Source: Prevotella sp. E15-22 (GTDB taxonomy: Bacteria > Bacteroidota > Bacteroidia > Bacteroidales > Bacteroidaceae). Taken from it: a DNA stretch of 64,000 bases. The DNA lies in NCBI RefSeq assembly GCF_023204875.1, contig NZ_CP096247.1:3100001-3164000 (forward strand), given 5' to 3'. Of this stretch, positions 51,538 through 60,745 are shown one piece after another; position 1 is the stretch's first letter, and each line of letters begins with the position of its first letter. Both the position numbers and the translations under genes were made by a program. The notes beneath the pieces were generated by a model. That model had not been told where the DNA came from and made no database searches. It saw only the letters and a list, made by a program, of their open reading frames with translations.

Positions 51538-54500
51538 ATGAAAATAGAAGCGCTTTTAAAAGAAAAGATATTGATTTTGGATGGTGCCATGGGCACGAAG
51601 ATTCAGTCGTTTGGACTGACCCCAGAGCATTATCAAAGAGGCCAGTTTGCACAGTGGCCAGTATCACTGACAGGCAACAACGACATCCTGAGTCTGACGG
51701 CACCAGAGGTGATTAAGGAGATTCACCGACTGTATGTGGAGGCAGGTGCCGACATCATTGCCACCAACACCTTCTCGTCGAACCGTATCAGTCAGCATGA
51801 GTACGGGTGCGAGGAGGTGGCCTATCAGATGGCGAAGGAAGGTGCCAGGATAGCCCGTGAGGTGGCCGACAGTTGCACAGAGAGGCCAGTCTTTGTGGCA
51901 GGCTCGATGGGTCCCACGGCGAGGTCGCTCTCGCTGGCATCCAACATGAACGAGCCAGGCTACAGACCCACATCGTTCGACGAGATGGCGGCCGTGTATC
52001 ACGAACAGGCCAAGGGACTCATGGACGGTGGGGCCGACGTTCTGTTGGTGGAGACCTGCTTCGACGCCCTGAACACCAAGGCAGCACTCTATGCCATTCA
52101 GCAACTGAACGAGGAGACGGGCAGCGAGATACCTGTGATGGTGTCGGCCACCATCAACGACCGCAGCGGACGCACCCTGACAGGTCAGACGCTGGAGGCC
52201 TTTTTCATCAGTGTGTGCCACTACCCCCACCTGCTGAGCTTTGGACTGAACTGCTCGTTTGGCGTGACAGACCTTCGACCCTTTGTCGAACTGCTGGCCA
52301 AGCGCATCCCTGTATATCTGTCGTTGCATCCCAATGCCGGACTGCCCAACGAGATGGGCGAGTACGACGAGTTGCCCAGCTATACGGCCAGTCATATACG
52401 CCAGATGGCAGAGGACGGCCTCATCAACATCGCTGGTGGCTGCTGTGGCACCAACGAGGAGCATATCCACGCCATCAGCGAGGCCCTGAAAGGCCTGAAA
52501 CCCAGAGACATATCGCAAGCCAAGGCCTCGTCGCTCAACTCGAAGCTATGGCTCTCTGGACTGGAGCCCCTGCTGGTGGACAAGCAGACGCAGAACTTCA
52601 CCAACGTGGGCGAGCGCACCAACGTGGCCGGCTCGAGGAAGTTTGCACGCCTGATAGCCGAAAAGAAATATGAAGAGGCCATGACCGTGGCCCGTCACCA
52701 AATAGAAGGTGGTGCTGCCATCATCGACATCAACATGGACGATGCCATGCTGAACAGCAAGGAGGAGATGCAGACCTTCTGTCGCTATATTGCCAACGAC
52801 CCTGCCGTGTGTCGCTCAGTACTGATGATCGACTCGAGCGACTGGGACACTATCCTGGCTGGACTGAAGAACGCGCAGGGTAAGTGCATCGTCAACTCGA
52901 TCAGCCTGAAGAACGGCGAGGAGAGCTTTATCAGTAAGGCCAGGGAACTGCGCCGACTGGGAGCCGCCGTGGTGGTGATGGCCTTCGACGAGGAGGGTCA
53001 GGCCACGACCTTCGAACGTAAGATTGCCATTGCCGAGCGTGCCTACAACCTGCTGACAGGCATCGGCTTCCCACCTCAGGACATCATCTTCGACGTGAAC
53101 ATCCTGTCGGTGGGCACAGGACTGAAGGAACACCAGAACTATGGTGTGGACTTTATCAAGGCTGTGGCATGGATTAAGGAACACCTGCCTGGGGCCAAGA
53201 CCAGTGGCGGCGTGAGTAACCTGTCGTTCAGCTTTCGTGGCAACAACAAGGTGCGCGAGGCCATGCACTCGGCCTTCCTCTACCACGCCATCCGTGCAGG
53301 ACTGGACATGGGTATTGTGAACCCTGGCATGCTGCAGGTGTACGACGATATTGACCCTACGCTGCTGAAGGCAGTGGAGGACGTGATACTGAACACGGAC
53401 GATGGAGCCACTGAGCGACTCATCGACATGGCGGCAGCAGTACTCGCCTCGGCCAACGAGACGACTGGCGCAGCGACAGCAGTTGTTGACTCATGGCGCA
53501 CCAAAAGCATTGAGGAGCGACTGCTCTATGCCCTGAGCAAGGGCGTGAGCGAGCACCTGGCAGAGGATATCCCTGAGGCTTTGCAGAAATATGGTCGCCC
53601 CATCGACGTGATTGAACAGCCACTGATGCAGGCCATGGAGCACATCGGCCAACTGTTTGGCGAAGGTAAGATGTTCCTGCCCCAGGTGGTGAAGTCGGCC
53701 AAGGTGATGAAGGAGGCCGTGGCCCATCTGCAACCCTTTATCGACGCAGAGGGAGGGGCCCAGAAAGAGGAACGGCCGTGCGTGGTGCTGGCCACTGCCA
53801 ACGGCGACGTGCACGACATAGGAAAGAATATTGTGAGCATCGTGCTCAACTGTAACGGTTTCGAGGTTGTTGACCTGGGGGTGATGGTGCCCAACGAAAC
53901 CATACTGGAGGAGACCAGGAAGCGCCAGCCTTGTCTGGTGGGCGTGAGTGGCCTCATCACACCATCGCTGAAGGAGATGGAACAGCTGTGCATGCTATTC
54001 CAACGCGAGGGACTGCGTGTGCCCATCGTGGTGGGTGGTGCCACCACATCGACGGTTCATACGGCTGTGAAACTGGCGCCACTCTATGAGGGTTGCGTGG
54101 CCTATGGCGGCGATGCCTCGCAGACATCGCTCATTGCCAAGCACCTGCAGATGGATGCCACCACTACCATTGCGCAGATCAAGGCTGAGCAGCAGGAACT
54201 GAGAGAGGCCTACGAGGAACATCATGCCCCTCTGACACCCTATGCCGAGGCCAACGCGAAGGCGCCTCAGCTCGCATCTTTCACCTCTCATCTCTCTTGT
54301 CCCTCAAACATCGTCCCTCAGACATCCGACCTCCTGCCCCTCATCGACTGGCGCATGTTCCTGCTGTTCTGGGGCTTTAAGGGCGAGACGCTGCAGCAGC
54401 TATTGGTGAACCCTGAGGCTGAGCGCACCCTGAAGGATGGTCAGGACTACCTGGCCAAGGCCATCGAGAACAACAGCATCCGCCTGGAGGTGCTCCATCG

Positions 54501-55068
54501 TTTTGAGGCGGCCAAGCGCCAGGGCAACGACATCGTACTGGAAAGCGGCAAGGTGATGCCCATGCTACGCAGTCAGAGTGCCGCTGGCCACTATCTCTGC
54601 CTGGCCGACTACTTCGACACAAAAGAGGCAACGCCCATCGGACTCTTCGTCATTGCCTGTCAGCCAAAGGTAAAGCCTGAGGACGAGGGGGAGCGACTGA
54701 TGAGTCACGCCATCTGTGCCCGTCTGACTGAGGCGTGTGCTGAATGGCTGCAAAAGACCATCATGGCGCAAGCCGACATGCCATCGCTCCTCAGGGTGGG
54801 CTTTGGCTATGCCACCTGTCCTGACCACTCGCTGAAGCGCATCGTGTTCGACGAGTTGGATGCTGAACGCCAGATGAACGTCACCCTGAACGACCACTAC
54901 TCTATTCAGCCATCGACGGCCATCTGTGGCCTGTTCATCACGCATCCTGAGGCGCGCTACTTCCCTGTGGGACGTATTGACGAGGCGCAATTGGCCGACT
55001 ACTGCCAGCGTCGTGGCATCAGTCTGGACGAGGGTGAGCAGCTGCTCTCGAAATATATTGCAAAGTAA
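51538..55068 (+). CDS. metH: Cobalamin-dependent methionine synthase
   Basis: From ATG 51538 the protein has 1176 residues. In order: the homocysteine domain (ILDGAMGTKIQSF at the start, zinc ligands Cys in LNCSFG and GGCCGTN), the pterin domain (FTNVGERTNVAGSRKF, INMDDAML), the helical cap and B12 domain with the cobalt ligand His in DVHDIGKN, and the AdoMet reactivation domain with RVGFGYATCPDHS. It transfers the methyl group of methyltetrahydrofolate to homocysteine. metF follows, which makes the methyl donor. Full length. Confidence 0.97.
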   Translation: MKIEALLKEKILILDGAMGTKIQSFGLTPEHYQRGQFAQWPVSLTGNNDILSLTAPEVIKEIHRLYVEAGADIIATNTFSSNRISQHEYGCEEVAYQMAKEGARIAREVADSCTERPVFVAGSMGPTARSLSLASNMNEPGYRPTSFDEMAAVYHEQAKGLMDGGADVLLVETCFDALNTKAALYAIQQLNEETGSEIPVMVSATINDRSGRTLTGQTLEAFFISVCHYPHLLSFGLNCSFGVTDLRPFVELLAKRIPVYLSLHPNAGLPNEMGEYDELPSYTASHIRQMAEDGLINIAGGCCGTNEEHIHAISEALKGLKPRDISQAKASSLNSKLWLSGLEPLLVDKQTQNFTNVGERTNVAGSRKFARLIAEKKYEEAMTVARHQIEGGAAIIDINMDDAMLNSKEEMQTFCRYIANDPAVCRSVLMIDSSDWDTILAGLKNAQGKCIVNSISLKNGEESFISKARELRRLGAAVVVMAFDEEGQATTFERKIAIAERAYNLLTGIGFPPQDIIFDVNILSVGTGLKEHQNYGVDFIKAVAWIKEHLPGAKTSGGVSNLSFSFRGNNKVREAMHSAFLYHAIRAGLDMGIVNPGMLQVYDDIDPTLLKAVEDVILNTDDGATERLIDMAAAVLASANETTGAATAVVDSWRTKSIEERLLYALSKGVSEHLAEDIPEALQKYGRPIDVIEQPLMQAMEHIGQLFGEGKMFLPQVVKSAKVMKEAVAHLQPFIDAEGGAQKEERPCVVLATANGDVHDIGKNIVSIVLNCNGFEVVDLGVMVPNETILEETRKRQPCLVGVSGLITPSLKEMEQLCMLFQREGLRVPIVVGGATTSTVHTAVKLAPLYEGCVAYGGDASQTSLIAKHLQMDATTTIAQIKAEQQELREAYEEHHAPLTPYAEANAKAPQLASFTSHLSCPSNIVPQTSDLLPLIDWRMFLLFWGFKGETLQQLLVNPEAERTLKDGQDYLAKAIENNSIRLEVLHRFEAAKRQGNDIVLESGKVMPMLRSQSAAGHYLCLADYFDTKEATPIGLFVIACQPKVKPEDEGERLMSHAICARLTEACAEWLQKTIMAQADMPSLLRVGFGYATCPDHSLKRIVFDELDAERQMNVTLNDHYSIQPSTAICGLFITHPEARYFPVGRIDEAQLADYCQRRGISLDEGEQLLSKYIAK

Positions 55069-55096
55069 CGAAAACGATAAAGAAAATAACAACGAT

Positions 55097-56053
55097 ATGA
55101 AAGTCATCGACATCATCAATAGTTCTCAGCGACCGTTCGCCAGTTTTGAACTTGTGCCGCCTCTCAAGGGCAGCGACGTGAGTAGGCTGTACGACAGCAT
55201 TGAACCGCTGATGCAGTTTCAGCCGCCGTTCATCAACGTAACCTGCCATCGCGACGAGGTGGAGTATGTGCCTAATGCTGATGGCACGTTTAAGCAGATG
55301 ACAGTGGCCAAGCGCCCCAGTACGACGGCCATCGTGGGTGCCATCATCCGTCGCTATCCTGACCTAGAGGTGGTGCCTCACGTGATCTGTGGCGGCGCCT
55401 CTCAGTCGCGTGTTGAGAGCGAACTGCTGGACCTCCACTTCCTGGGTATTCAGAATGTGGTGGCCCTGCGTGGCGACGCCTTGCCTGGTCAGCGCTACTT
55501 CATCCCTGAGGCCGACGGCTTCAGTCACAGCGCTGAACTGGTAACGATGATTCGCAACCTGAACCGTGGTCAGTATCTGGACCCCACGGTGAAGAAGGGA
55601 CTGTCGACGGACTTTTGTATTGGCGTGGCCGGCTATCCTGAGAAGCACTTTGAGGCGGCTAACCTGGATACGGACATTCAGCACCTGAAGGAGAAGGTGG
55701 AGGCTGGGGCCGACTATATCGTGACGCAGATGTTCTTCGACAACCAGAAGTTCTATGCGTTTGTCGACCGTCTGCGCCAAGCGGGCATCACCATCCCTGT
55801 GGTGCCTGGACTGAAACCGATATCCAGTCAGCGACAGATTGACCTGCTGCCACGCTCGTTCCATATCGACATTCCTCAGGAGCTGGTGAGCGAGATAGCG
55901 AAGGCCAAGACGCCTGAGGCCACCTATCAGGTGGGCATTGAATGGGCCATCCAGCAGAGTCGCGACCTGCTGGCGCATGGGGTGCCTGCCATCCATTATT
56001 ATACGATGGCCAGACCTGATAATGTATGTAAGATAGTGAAGGCAGTGTTCTAG
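55097..56053 (+). CDS. metF: Methylenetetrahydrofolate reductase
   Basis: From ATG 55097 the 318-residue protein has the MetF TIM-barrel pattern (PFASFELVPPLKGSD, FINVTCHRDE, HVICGGASQ, NVVALRGDALPGQ, YIVTQMFFDNQKFY). It reduces methylenetetrahydrofolate to methyltetrahydrofolate with a flavin. It lies 28 bases after metH, the enzyme that uses its product. The longer in-frame extension back to 54926 overlaps metH and is not the start. Confidence 0.96.
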   Translation: MKVIDIINSSQRPFASFELVPPLKGSDVSRLYDSIEPLMQFQPPFINVTCHRDEVEYVPNADGTFKQMTVAKRPSTTAIVGAIIRRYPDLEVVPHVICGGASQSRVESELLDLHFLGIQNVVALRGDALPGQRYFIPEADGFSHSAELVTMIRNLNRGQYLDPTVKKGLSTDFCIGVAGYPEKHFEAANLDTDIQHLKEKVEAGADYIVTQMFFDNQKFYAFVDRLRQAGITIPVVPGLKPISSQRQIDLLPRSFHIDIPQELVSEIAKAKTPEATYQVGIEWAIQQSRDLLAHGVPAIHYYTMARPDNVCKIVKAVF

Positions 56054-56224
56054 GAAATGCTACAAAAGCAGGCTAAACACACTCAAAAAGGCCACTTTTT
56101 AGAATGATATTCTGTTTGACTCTGTTTTTAGGGACCGAATTAGAATAGAAGAAAAGTCAAAATGAAGAATTTAGGGATATCTTCTGGATTTCAGCAGAAA
56201 TTTGGAAGATATTTCTTTTTGCCG

Positions 56225-56232
56225 TAACTTTG
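56225..56232 (+). promoter_or_regulatory. -7 box of the O-acetylhomoserine sulfhydrylase gene
   Basis: TAACTTTG lies 54 bases before ATG 56286, so this gene has its own promoter apart from metH-metF. Confidence 0.65.
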
Positions 56233-56285
56233 CACCCAGAAAACAAAACATAAGTAAAACTAAAATAAAAGAAAGGAAAAAGATT

Positions 56286-57575
56286 ATGGCACAGAACAAG
56301 AATTACCGTTTTGAGACTTTGCAACTCCACGTAGGCCAGGAACAGGCTGACCCTGCAACCGACGCTCGCGCCGTGCCCATTTATCAGACCACCAGTTATG
56401 TGTTCCGCAACTCGCAGCACGCTGCCGACCGCTTTGGCCTGCGCGACGCAGGTAATATATATGGTCGACTGACCAACTCGACCCAGGGCGTATTCGAAGA
56501 TCGTGTGGCTGCCCTCGAGGGTGGTGTGGCTGGTCTGGCTGTGGCTTCTGGTGCTGCTGCCATCACCTACGCCCTGCAGAACATTGTGCAGGCTGGCGAT
56601 CATATCGTGGCTGCCGATAACCTGTATGGCGGCTCTTACAACCTGATTACCCATACCTTAGCCACTCAGGGCATCAGTAACACGATTGTCAACGTGAACG
56701 ACCTCGACGCACTGGAGACAGCCATCAAACCTAACACCAAGGTAGTGTATGCCGAGACCTTCGGCAACCCCAACTCTGACGTGCTCGACCTGGAGGGTGT
56801 GGCCGCTGTGGCCCACAAGCACGGCATCCCGTTTATTGTCGATAATACCTTTGGAACGCCTTATCTCATCCGTCCCTTGGAGCATGGTGCAGACATTGTT
56901 GTTCATTCTGCCACCAAGTTCCTGGGCGGCCATGGCACCAGCCTGGGCGGCGTGATTGTGGATGGCGGCAAGTTCGACTGGAAGCAGAACGACAAGTTCC
57001 CCACCCTCTCGAAGCCCGATCCCTCGTATCACGGCATCGTGTTTGCTGATGCTGTAGGTGCAGCCGCTTACGTCACCCGTATCCGTGCCGTCGTCCTGCG
57101 CGATACTGGTGCTGCCATCTCGCCCTTCAACGCCTTTATCCTGCTGCAGGGTGTCGAGACGCTGAGTCTACGTGTGGAGCGCCATGTGGAGAACGCACTG
57201 AAGGTGGTCGACTTCCTGGCTAAGCACCCCAAGGTGGCCAAGGTGAACCACCCTGCTCTGGCCGACCATCGCGACCATAAACTGTATCAGAAGTACTTCC
57301 CCAACGGCGGCGGCTCTATCTTCACCTTCGAGATCAAGGGCGGACAGGAAGAGGCGTGGAAGTTTATCGATGCGCTGCAAATCTTCTCGCTGCTGGCCAA
57401 CGTGGCCGACGTGAAGAGTCTGGTGATTCACCCCTACACCACCACCCACTCGCAGTTGTCGCCTGAGGAACTGGCCGAGCAACACATCACGCCTTCAACC
57501 GTGCGCCTGAGCATCGGAACAGAGCATATCGACGATATCATCGAAGATTTGTCGCAGGCATTGGACAATATTTAA
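56286..57575 (+). CDS. metY: O-acetylhomoserine sulfhydrylase
   Basis: A 429-residue PLP enzyme of the gamma family. Visible are RFETLQLHVGQEQADP at the start, the cofactor loop ASGAAAITYALQNI, FGNPNSDVLDLEGVA, the Asp in FIVDNTFGTP and the PLP Lys in HSATKFLGGHG. The length and N-terminus fit O-acetylhomoserine sulfhydrylase rather than cystathionine gamma-synthase. It makes homocysteine from O-acetylhomoserine and sulfide, feeding MetH upstream. Confidence 0.93.
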   Translation: MAQNKNYRFETLQLHVGQEQADPATDARAVPIYQTTSYVFRNSQHAADRFGLRDAGNIYGRLTNSTQGVFEDRVAALEGGVAGLAVASGAAAITYALQNIVQAGDHIVAADNLYGGSYNLITHTLATQGISNTIVNVNDLDALETAIKPNTKVVYAETFGNPNSDVLDLEGVAAVAHKHGIPFIVDNTFGTPYLIRPLEHGADIVVHSATKFLGGHGTSLGGVIVDGGKFDWKQNDKFPTLSKPDPSYHGIVFADAVGAAAYVTRIRAVVLRDTGAAISPFNAFILLQGVETLSLRVERHVENALKVVDFLAKHPKVAKVNHPALADHRDHKLYQKYFPNGGGSIFTFEIKGGQEEAWKFIDALQIFSLLANVADVKSLVIHPYTTTHSQLSPEELAEQHITPSTVRLSIGTEHIDDIIEDLSQALDNI

Positions 57576-57613
57576 AGAGAATTTCGTACTTTTGCATGAA
57601 AATTAGATAATTG

Positions 57614-58258
57614 ATGGGAAAATTCATTCTTGCAGACAATCAGGAACTGACGCGCTTCGCGTTGGAGAGCCTTCTGAAGAAGGACGAGGAGAACGTGGTG
57701 TATAAGGCCTCGGACAAGGCCGGACTGGTGGAATTGCTCAAGGAGCACGAGAGTGCCGTGGTGATTCTGGACTACACCTTGTTTGACTTCTCCGACGAAG
57801 ATCAGCTCCTGATTGTCGCAGAACGATTCTCATTGTCCGACTGGATTCTCGTCAGCGAGGAACTCACGCCGCGCTTCCTGCGCAGGATGGTCTATTCGTC
57901 GCATCAGTTCAGCATCATTTTCAAGGACGGACCACTACAGGAGGTGCGCGAGGCGCTGGAGGCCGTTGGTCGCCATCAGCGCTTTATCAGTCAGCGCGCC
58001 CTGGAGGTGATTATCAGTCAGCACAACGAGGAAGAGGAACAGCCCAGCGTGCTGACAGCCACCGAGGTGGAGATTGTGAAGGCCATTGCTCAGGGTAAGA
58101 CCACCAAGGAGATTGCCAACGAGCGTTTCTCGAGCATACACACCATCACCACCCACCGCAAGAACATTTTTCGCAAGTTGGGCATCAACACGGCCCACGA
58201 GGTGGTGAAATACGCCCTGCGAGCGGGCTTGATAGACTCGTCGGAGTTCTATATCTAA
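57614..58258 (+). CDS. LuxR-family response regulator
   Basis: From ATG 57614 the 214-residue protein has an N-terminal receiver-like domain (KFILADNQELTRFALESL, with an Asp in VVILDYTLFD) and a C-terminal LuxR HTH (LTATEVEIVKAIAQGKTTKE, HTITTHRKNIFRKLGI). The receiver lacks a clear Lys/Thr pattern, so it may not respond to phosphorylation in the usual way. It lies between two sulfur amino-acid genes. No kinase is adjacent. Confidence 0.87.
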   Translation: MGKFILADNQELTRFALESLLKKDEENVVYKASDKAGLVELLKEHESAVVILDYTLFDFSDEDQLLIVAERFSLSDWILVSEELTPRFLRRMVYSSHQFSIIFKDGPLQEVREALEAVGRHQRFISQRALEVIISQHNEEEEQPSVLTATEVEIVKAIAQGKTTKEIANERFSSIHTITTHRKNIFRKLGINTAHEVVKYALRAGLIDSSEFYI

Positions 58259-58311
58259 AAAGGTAAAAAGATTCAGAATACAAAGACTAAGAGGTAGAAA
58301 AATTGGTAAGG

Positions 58312-59475
58312 ATGAACAAACAGACAATTGCAATAAATAACCCATATGTACGGCCAGATGTCTACGGAGCGCTGGCCGTACCTGTTTATAATAACGTGGC
58401 GTTCGAGTTTGAGGATGCGGCCGAGATGGCGGATGCCTTTTGTAATCGCATCAAGGCACCCGACTACGCACGTGTAGAAAATCCCACAGTGACCAACTTC
58501 GAGCAGCGTGTGAAGGCGCTGACGGGGGCCGACCACGTGACGGCCTTCAACTCGGGTATGGCTGCTATCAGTAACACCCTGCTGGCAGTGAGCGAGCAGG
58601 GTAAGAACATCGTGTCGTCACGCCATCTGTTTGGCAACACGCTGGCCCTCATCACCACCACCCTTAAGCGCTTTGGCGTGGAGCCACGACTACGTGACCT
58701 CACCAACGTGGAGGCTGTGGCCAAGGCTATCGACGACAAGACGTGTGCAGTGTTTCTTGAGGTGGTGACCAACCCACAATTGGAGGTGGCCAACCTGAAG
58801 GCTATTGCCGAGATTGCCCACAGCAAGGGTGTGCCCGTGATTGCTGACTCTACAGTCATTCCTTTCACAGAAACGAACCTGAAAACATTGGGCGTTGACG
58901 TGGAGGTGGTGTCGAGCACGAAGTATCTCTCAGGGGGCGGCACGTCGCTGGGTGGACTGGTCATCGACTATGGCACCTTCCCTGAGATCAACAAGCGGTT
59001 GAAATATGAACTGCTGTTCAACCTGGGGGCTTACATGACACCACAGGCTGCCTATATGCAAACGCTGGGACTGGAAACACTCGACGTGCGCTATCAGCGT
59101 CAGGCTAGCAACGCCTTGTGGCTGGCGCAGGAGTTAAGTAAGGTGGTGAAAGTGAACTATGTGGGGCTGGACAGCAACCCCTATCACGCCCTCGCCCAAC
59201 AGCAGTTTGGACCAACGGCAGGTGCTATGTTCACCATCGACCTGGATTCAAAAGAGGCGTGTTTCCGTTTTCTGAACCGTTTAAAACTGGTACATCGCGC
59301 CACGAACCTCTTCGACAGTCGCACGCTGGCCATCCATCCGGCCTCAACTATCTTCGGCAACTTCCCTGAGGCGCAACTGAATGAGATGGACGTACATCAG
59401 ACCACCATCCGTCTGTCTATAGGATTGGAAGACAAAGAGGATATTCTCGCAGACATCAAACAGGCACTCGCATGA
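58312..59475 (+). CDS. PLP-dependent trans-sulfuration enzyme (methionine gamma-lyase / cystathionine type)
   Basis: From ATG 58312 the 387-residue protein is a second gamma-family PLP enzyme: VYNNVAFEFEDAAEMADAF, ARVENPTVTNFEQRVKAL, FNSGMAAISNTLLA and the PLP Lys in SSTKYLSGGGTSLGG. It is distinct from the sulfhydrylase at 56286. It could be a cystathionine or methionine gamma-lyase or a sulfhydrylase; motifs seen by eye do not decide. Its stop overlaps the next start by 4 bases, so it works with a MalY/PatB-type lyase. Confidence 0.85.
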   Translation: MNKQTIAINNPYVRPDVYGALAVPVYNNVAFEFEDAAEMADAFCNRIKAPDYARVENPTVTNFEQRVKALTGADHVTAFNSGMAAISNTLLAVSEQGKNIVSSRHLFGNTLALITTTLKRFGVEPRLRDLTNVEAVAKAIDDKTCAVFLEVVTNPQLEVANLKAIAEIAHSKGVPVIADSTVIPFTETNLKTLGVDVEVVSSTKYLSGGGTSLGGLVIDYGTFPEINKRLKYELLFNLGAYMTPQAAYMQTLGLETLDVRYQRQASNALWLAQELSKVVKVNYVGLDSNPYHALAQQQFGPTAGAMFTIDLDSKEACFRFLNRLKLVHRATNLFDSRTLAIHPASTIFGNFPEAQLNEMDVHQTTIRLSIGLEDKEDILADIKQALA

Positions 59476-60635
59476 CATACGACTTCGATAAGATTATTGA
59501 TCGTACGGGCAGTGGCGACTTGAAGCATGGGGTACTCAAGGAGCGTTATGGACGTGATGACTTGCTGCCCCTGTGGGTGGCCGACATGGACTTTGAAACG
59601 CCTCAGTTTATCACGGACGCCCTGCGTCAACGCTTGGAGCATTCGTTGTTTGGCTATACGGTGGTGCCCGATGAGTTGTGGACCAGCATCATCCAGTGGA
59701 TTCGCGACCATCATCAATGGGAGGTGAAGCGCGAATGGCTCACCTATATCCCAGGAATCGTGAAGGGCATCGGCATGGCCATCAACGTATTTGTGAAGGA
59801 GGACGAGAAGGTGATTATCCAGCCTCCCGTCTATCATCCTTTCCGCCTGACGCCCCAAGGTAATGGACGCAAGGTGGTCTATAACCCCCTGAAAGAGGTG
59901 GATGGAACCTACGAGATGGACTTTGAGCAGTTGGCCGAGGTTGTCGACGACAAGTGCCGACTGCTGATTCTGAGTAATCCACACAACCCTGCTGGCGTAT
60001 GCTGGCCAAAGGAAACATTGCAAAGACTGGCTCATTTCTGCTTCGAGCACAACATCATTGTCATTTCCGACGAGATTCATGCCGACATGGCACTCTTTGG
60101 CAACAAGCATATTCCCTTCGCCTCAGTGAGCAACGAGGCTGCCCAGATCAGCATCACCTTCGGCGCTCCCTCGAAGACGTTTAACATCGCTGGCATCGTG
60201 AGTAGCTATGCCATTGTGCCCAACGACTCGCTGCGTCGCCGCTTCTATACCTGGCTCGAGGCCAACGAACTCAACGACCCGCCTCTATTCTCGCCTATTG
60301 CCACCATCGCAGCCTATACGCAGGGAGAGGACTATCGCCAGCAGATGCTCAGCTATATCGAGGATAACATCCGCTTCGTGGAGGACTACTGCAGGGAGCA
60401 TCTGCCTCAGATAAAGCCTTGGCGCCCACAGGCATCCTTCCTTGTCTGGCTCGACTGTCGCGCCCTGGGACTCAGTCACGATGCGCTCGTAGACATCTTT
60501 GTCAACCATGCCCACCTGGCCCTGAACGATGGTGCCATGTTTGGCATCGGCGGCTCTGGCTTCATGCGCCTCAACGTTGGCACGCCTCGCGCTGTCCTCC
60601 TTCAGGCTTTGGAGCAGTTGTTCCAGGCGCTCTGA
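59472..60635 (+). CDS. MalY/PatB-type cystathionine beta-lyase
   Basis: A 387-residue fold-type I PLP enzyme with the MalY/PatB pattern: [52 protein letters not shown] and the PLP Lys in [11 protein letters not shown]. It splits cystathionine or cysteine-type substrates to homocysteine or sulfide, pyruvate and ammonia. The 4-base overlap with the preceding gene implies coupled translation and a shared pathway. Confidence 0.92.
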   Translation: MTYDFDKIIDRTGSGDLKHGVLKERYGRDDLLPLWVADMDFETPQFITDALRQRLEHSLFGYTVVPDELWTSIIQWIRDHHQWEVKREWLTYIPGIVKGIGMAINVFVKEDEKVIIQPPVYHPFRLTPQGNGRKVVYNPLKEVDGTYEMDFEQLAEVVDDKCRLLILSNPHNPAGVCWPKETLQRLAHFCFEHNIIVISDEIHADMALFGNKHIPFASVSNEAAQISITFGAPSKTFNIAGIVSSYAIVPNDSLRRRFYTWLEANELNDPPLFSPIATIAAYTQGEDYRQQMLSYIEDNIRFVEDYCREHLPQIKPWRPQASFLVWLDCRALGLSHDALVDIFVNHAHLALNDGAMFGIGGSGFMRLNVGTPRAVLLQALEQLFQAL

Positions 60636-60711
60636 TGACAAATATAAAAACAGTCTTGCATCTTTGTTTATTTTTTCAAAGAAAAAAGTCTGATGTTTCC
60701 ACTTTTTTCAC

Positions 60712-60719
60712 TATATTTG
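60712..60719 (+). promoter_or_regulatory. -7 box of the xpt-preA fusion gene
   Basis: TATATTTG lies 27 bases before ATG 60746. It decides the start and shows that the gene is not read from the PLP genes upstream. The short leader excludes a purine riboswitch. Confidence 0.65.
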
Positions 60720-60745
60720 CCACAGAAACTAAAAACGTTAGAACT

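Noticed and set aside
54926..55096. Longer metF frame overlapping metH
   Set aside because: The extra 57 residues lie inside the metH reactivation domain and have no MetF likeness; ATG 55097 gives the usual start.
60640..60745. Purine riboswitch before the xpt fusion gene
   Set aside because: The transcript leader would be about 20 bases and lacks the purine aptamer pattern.
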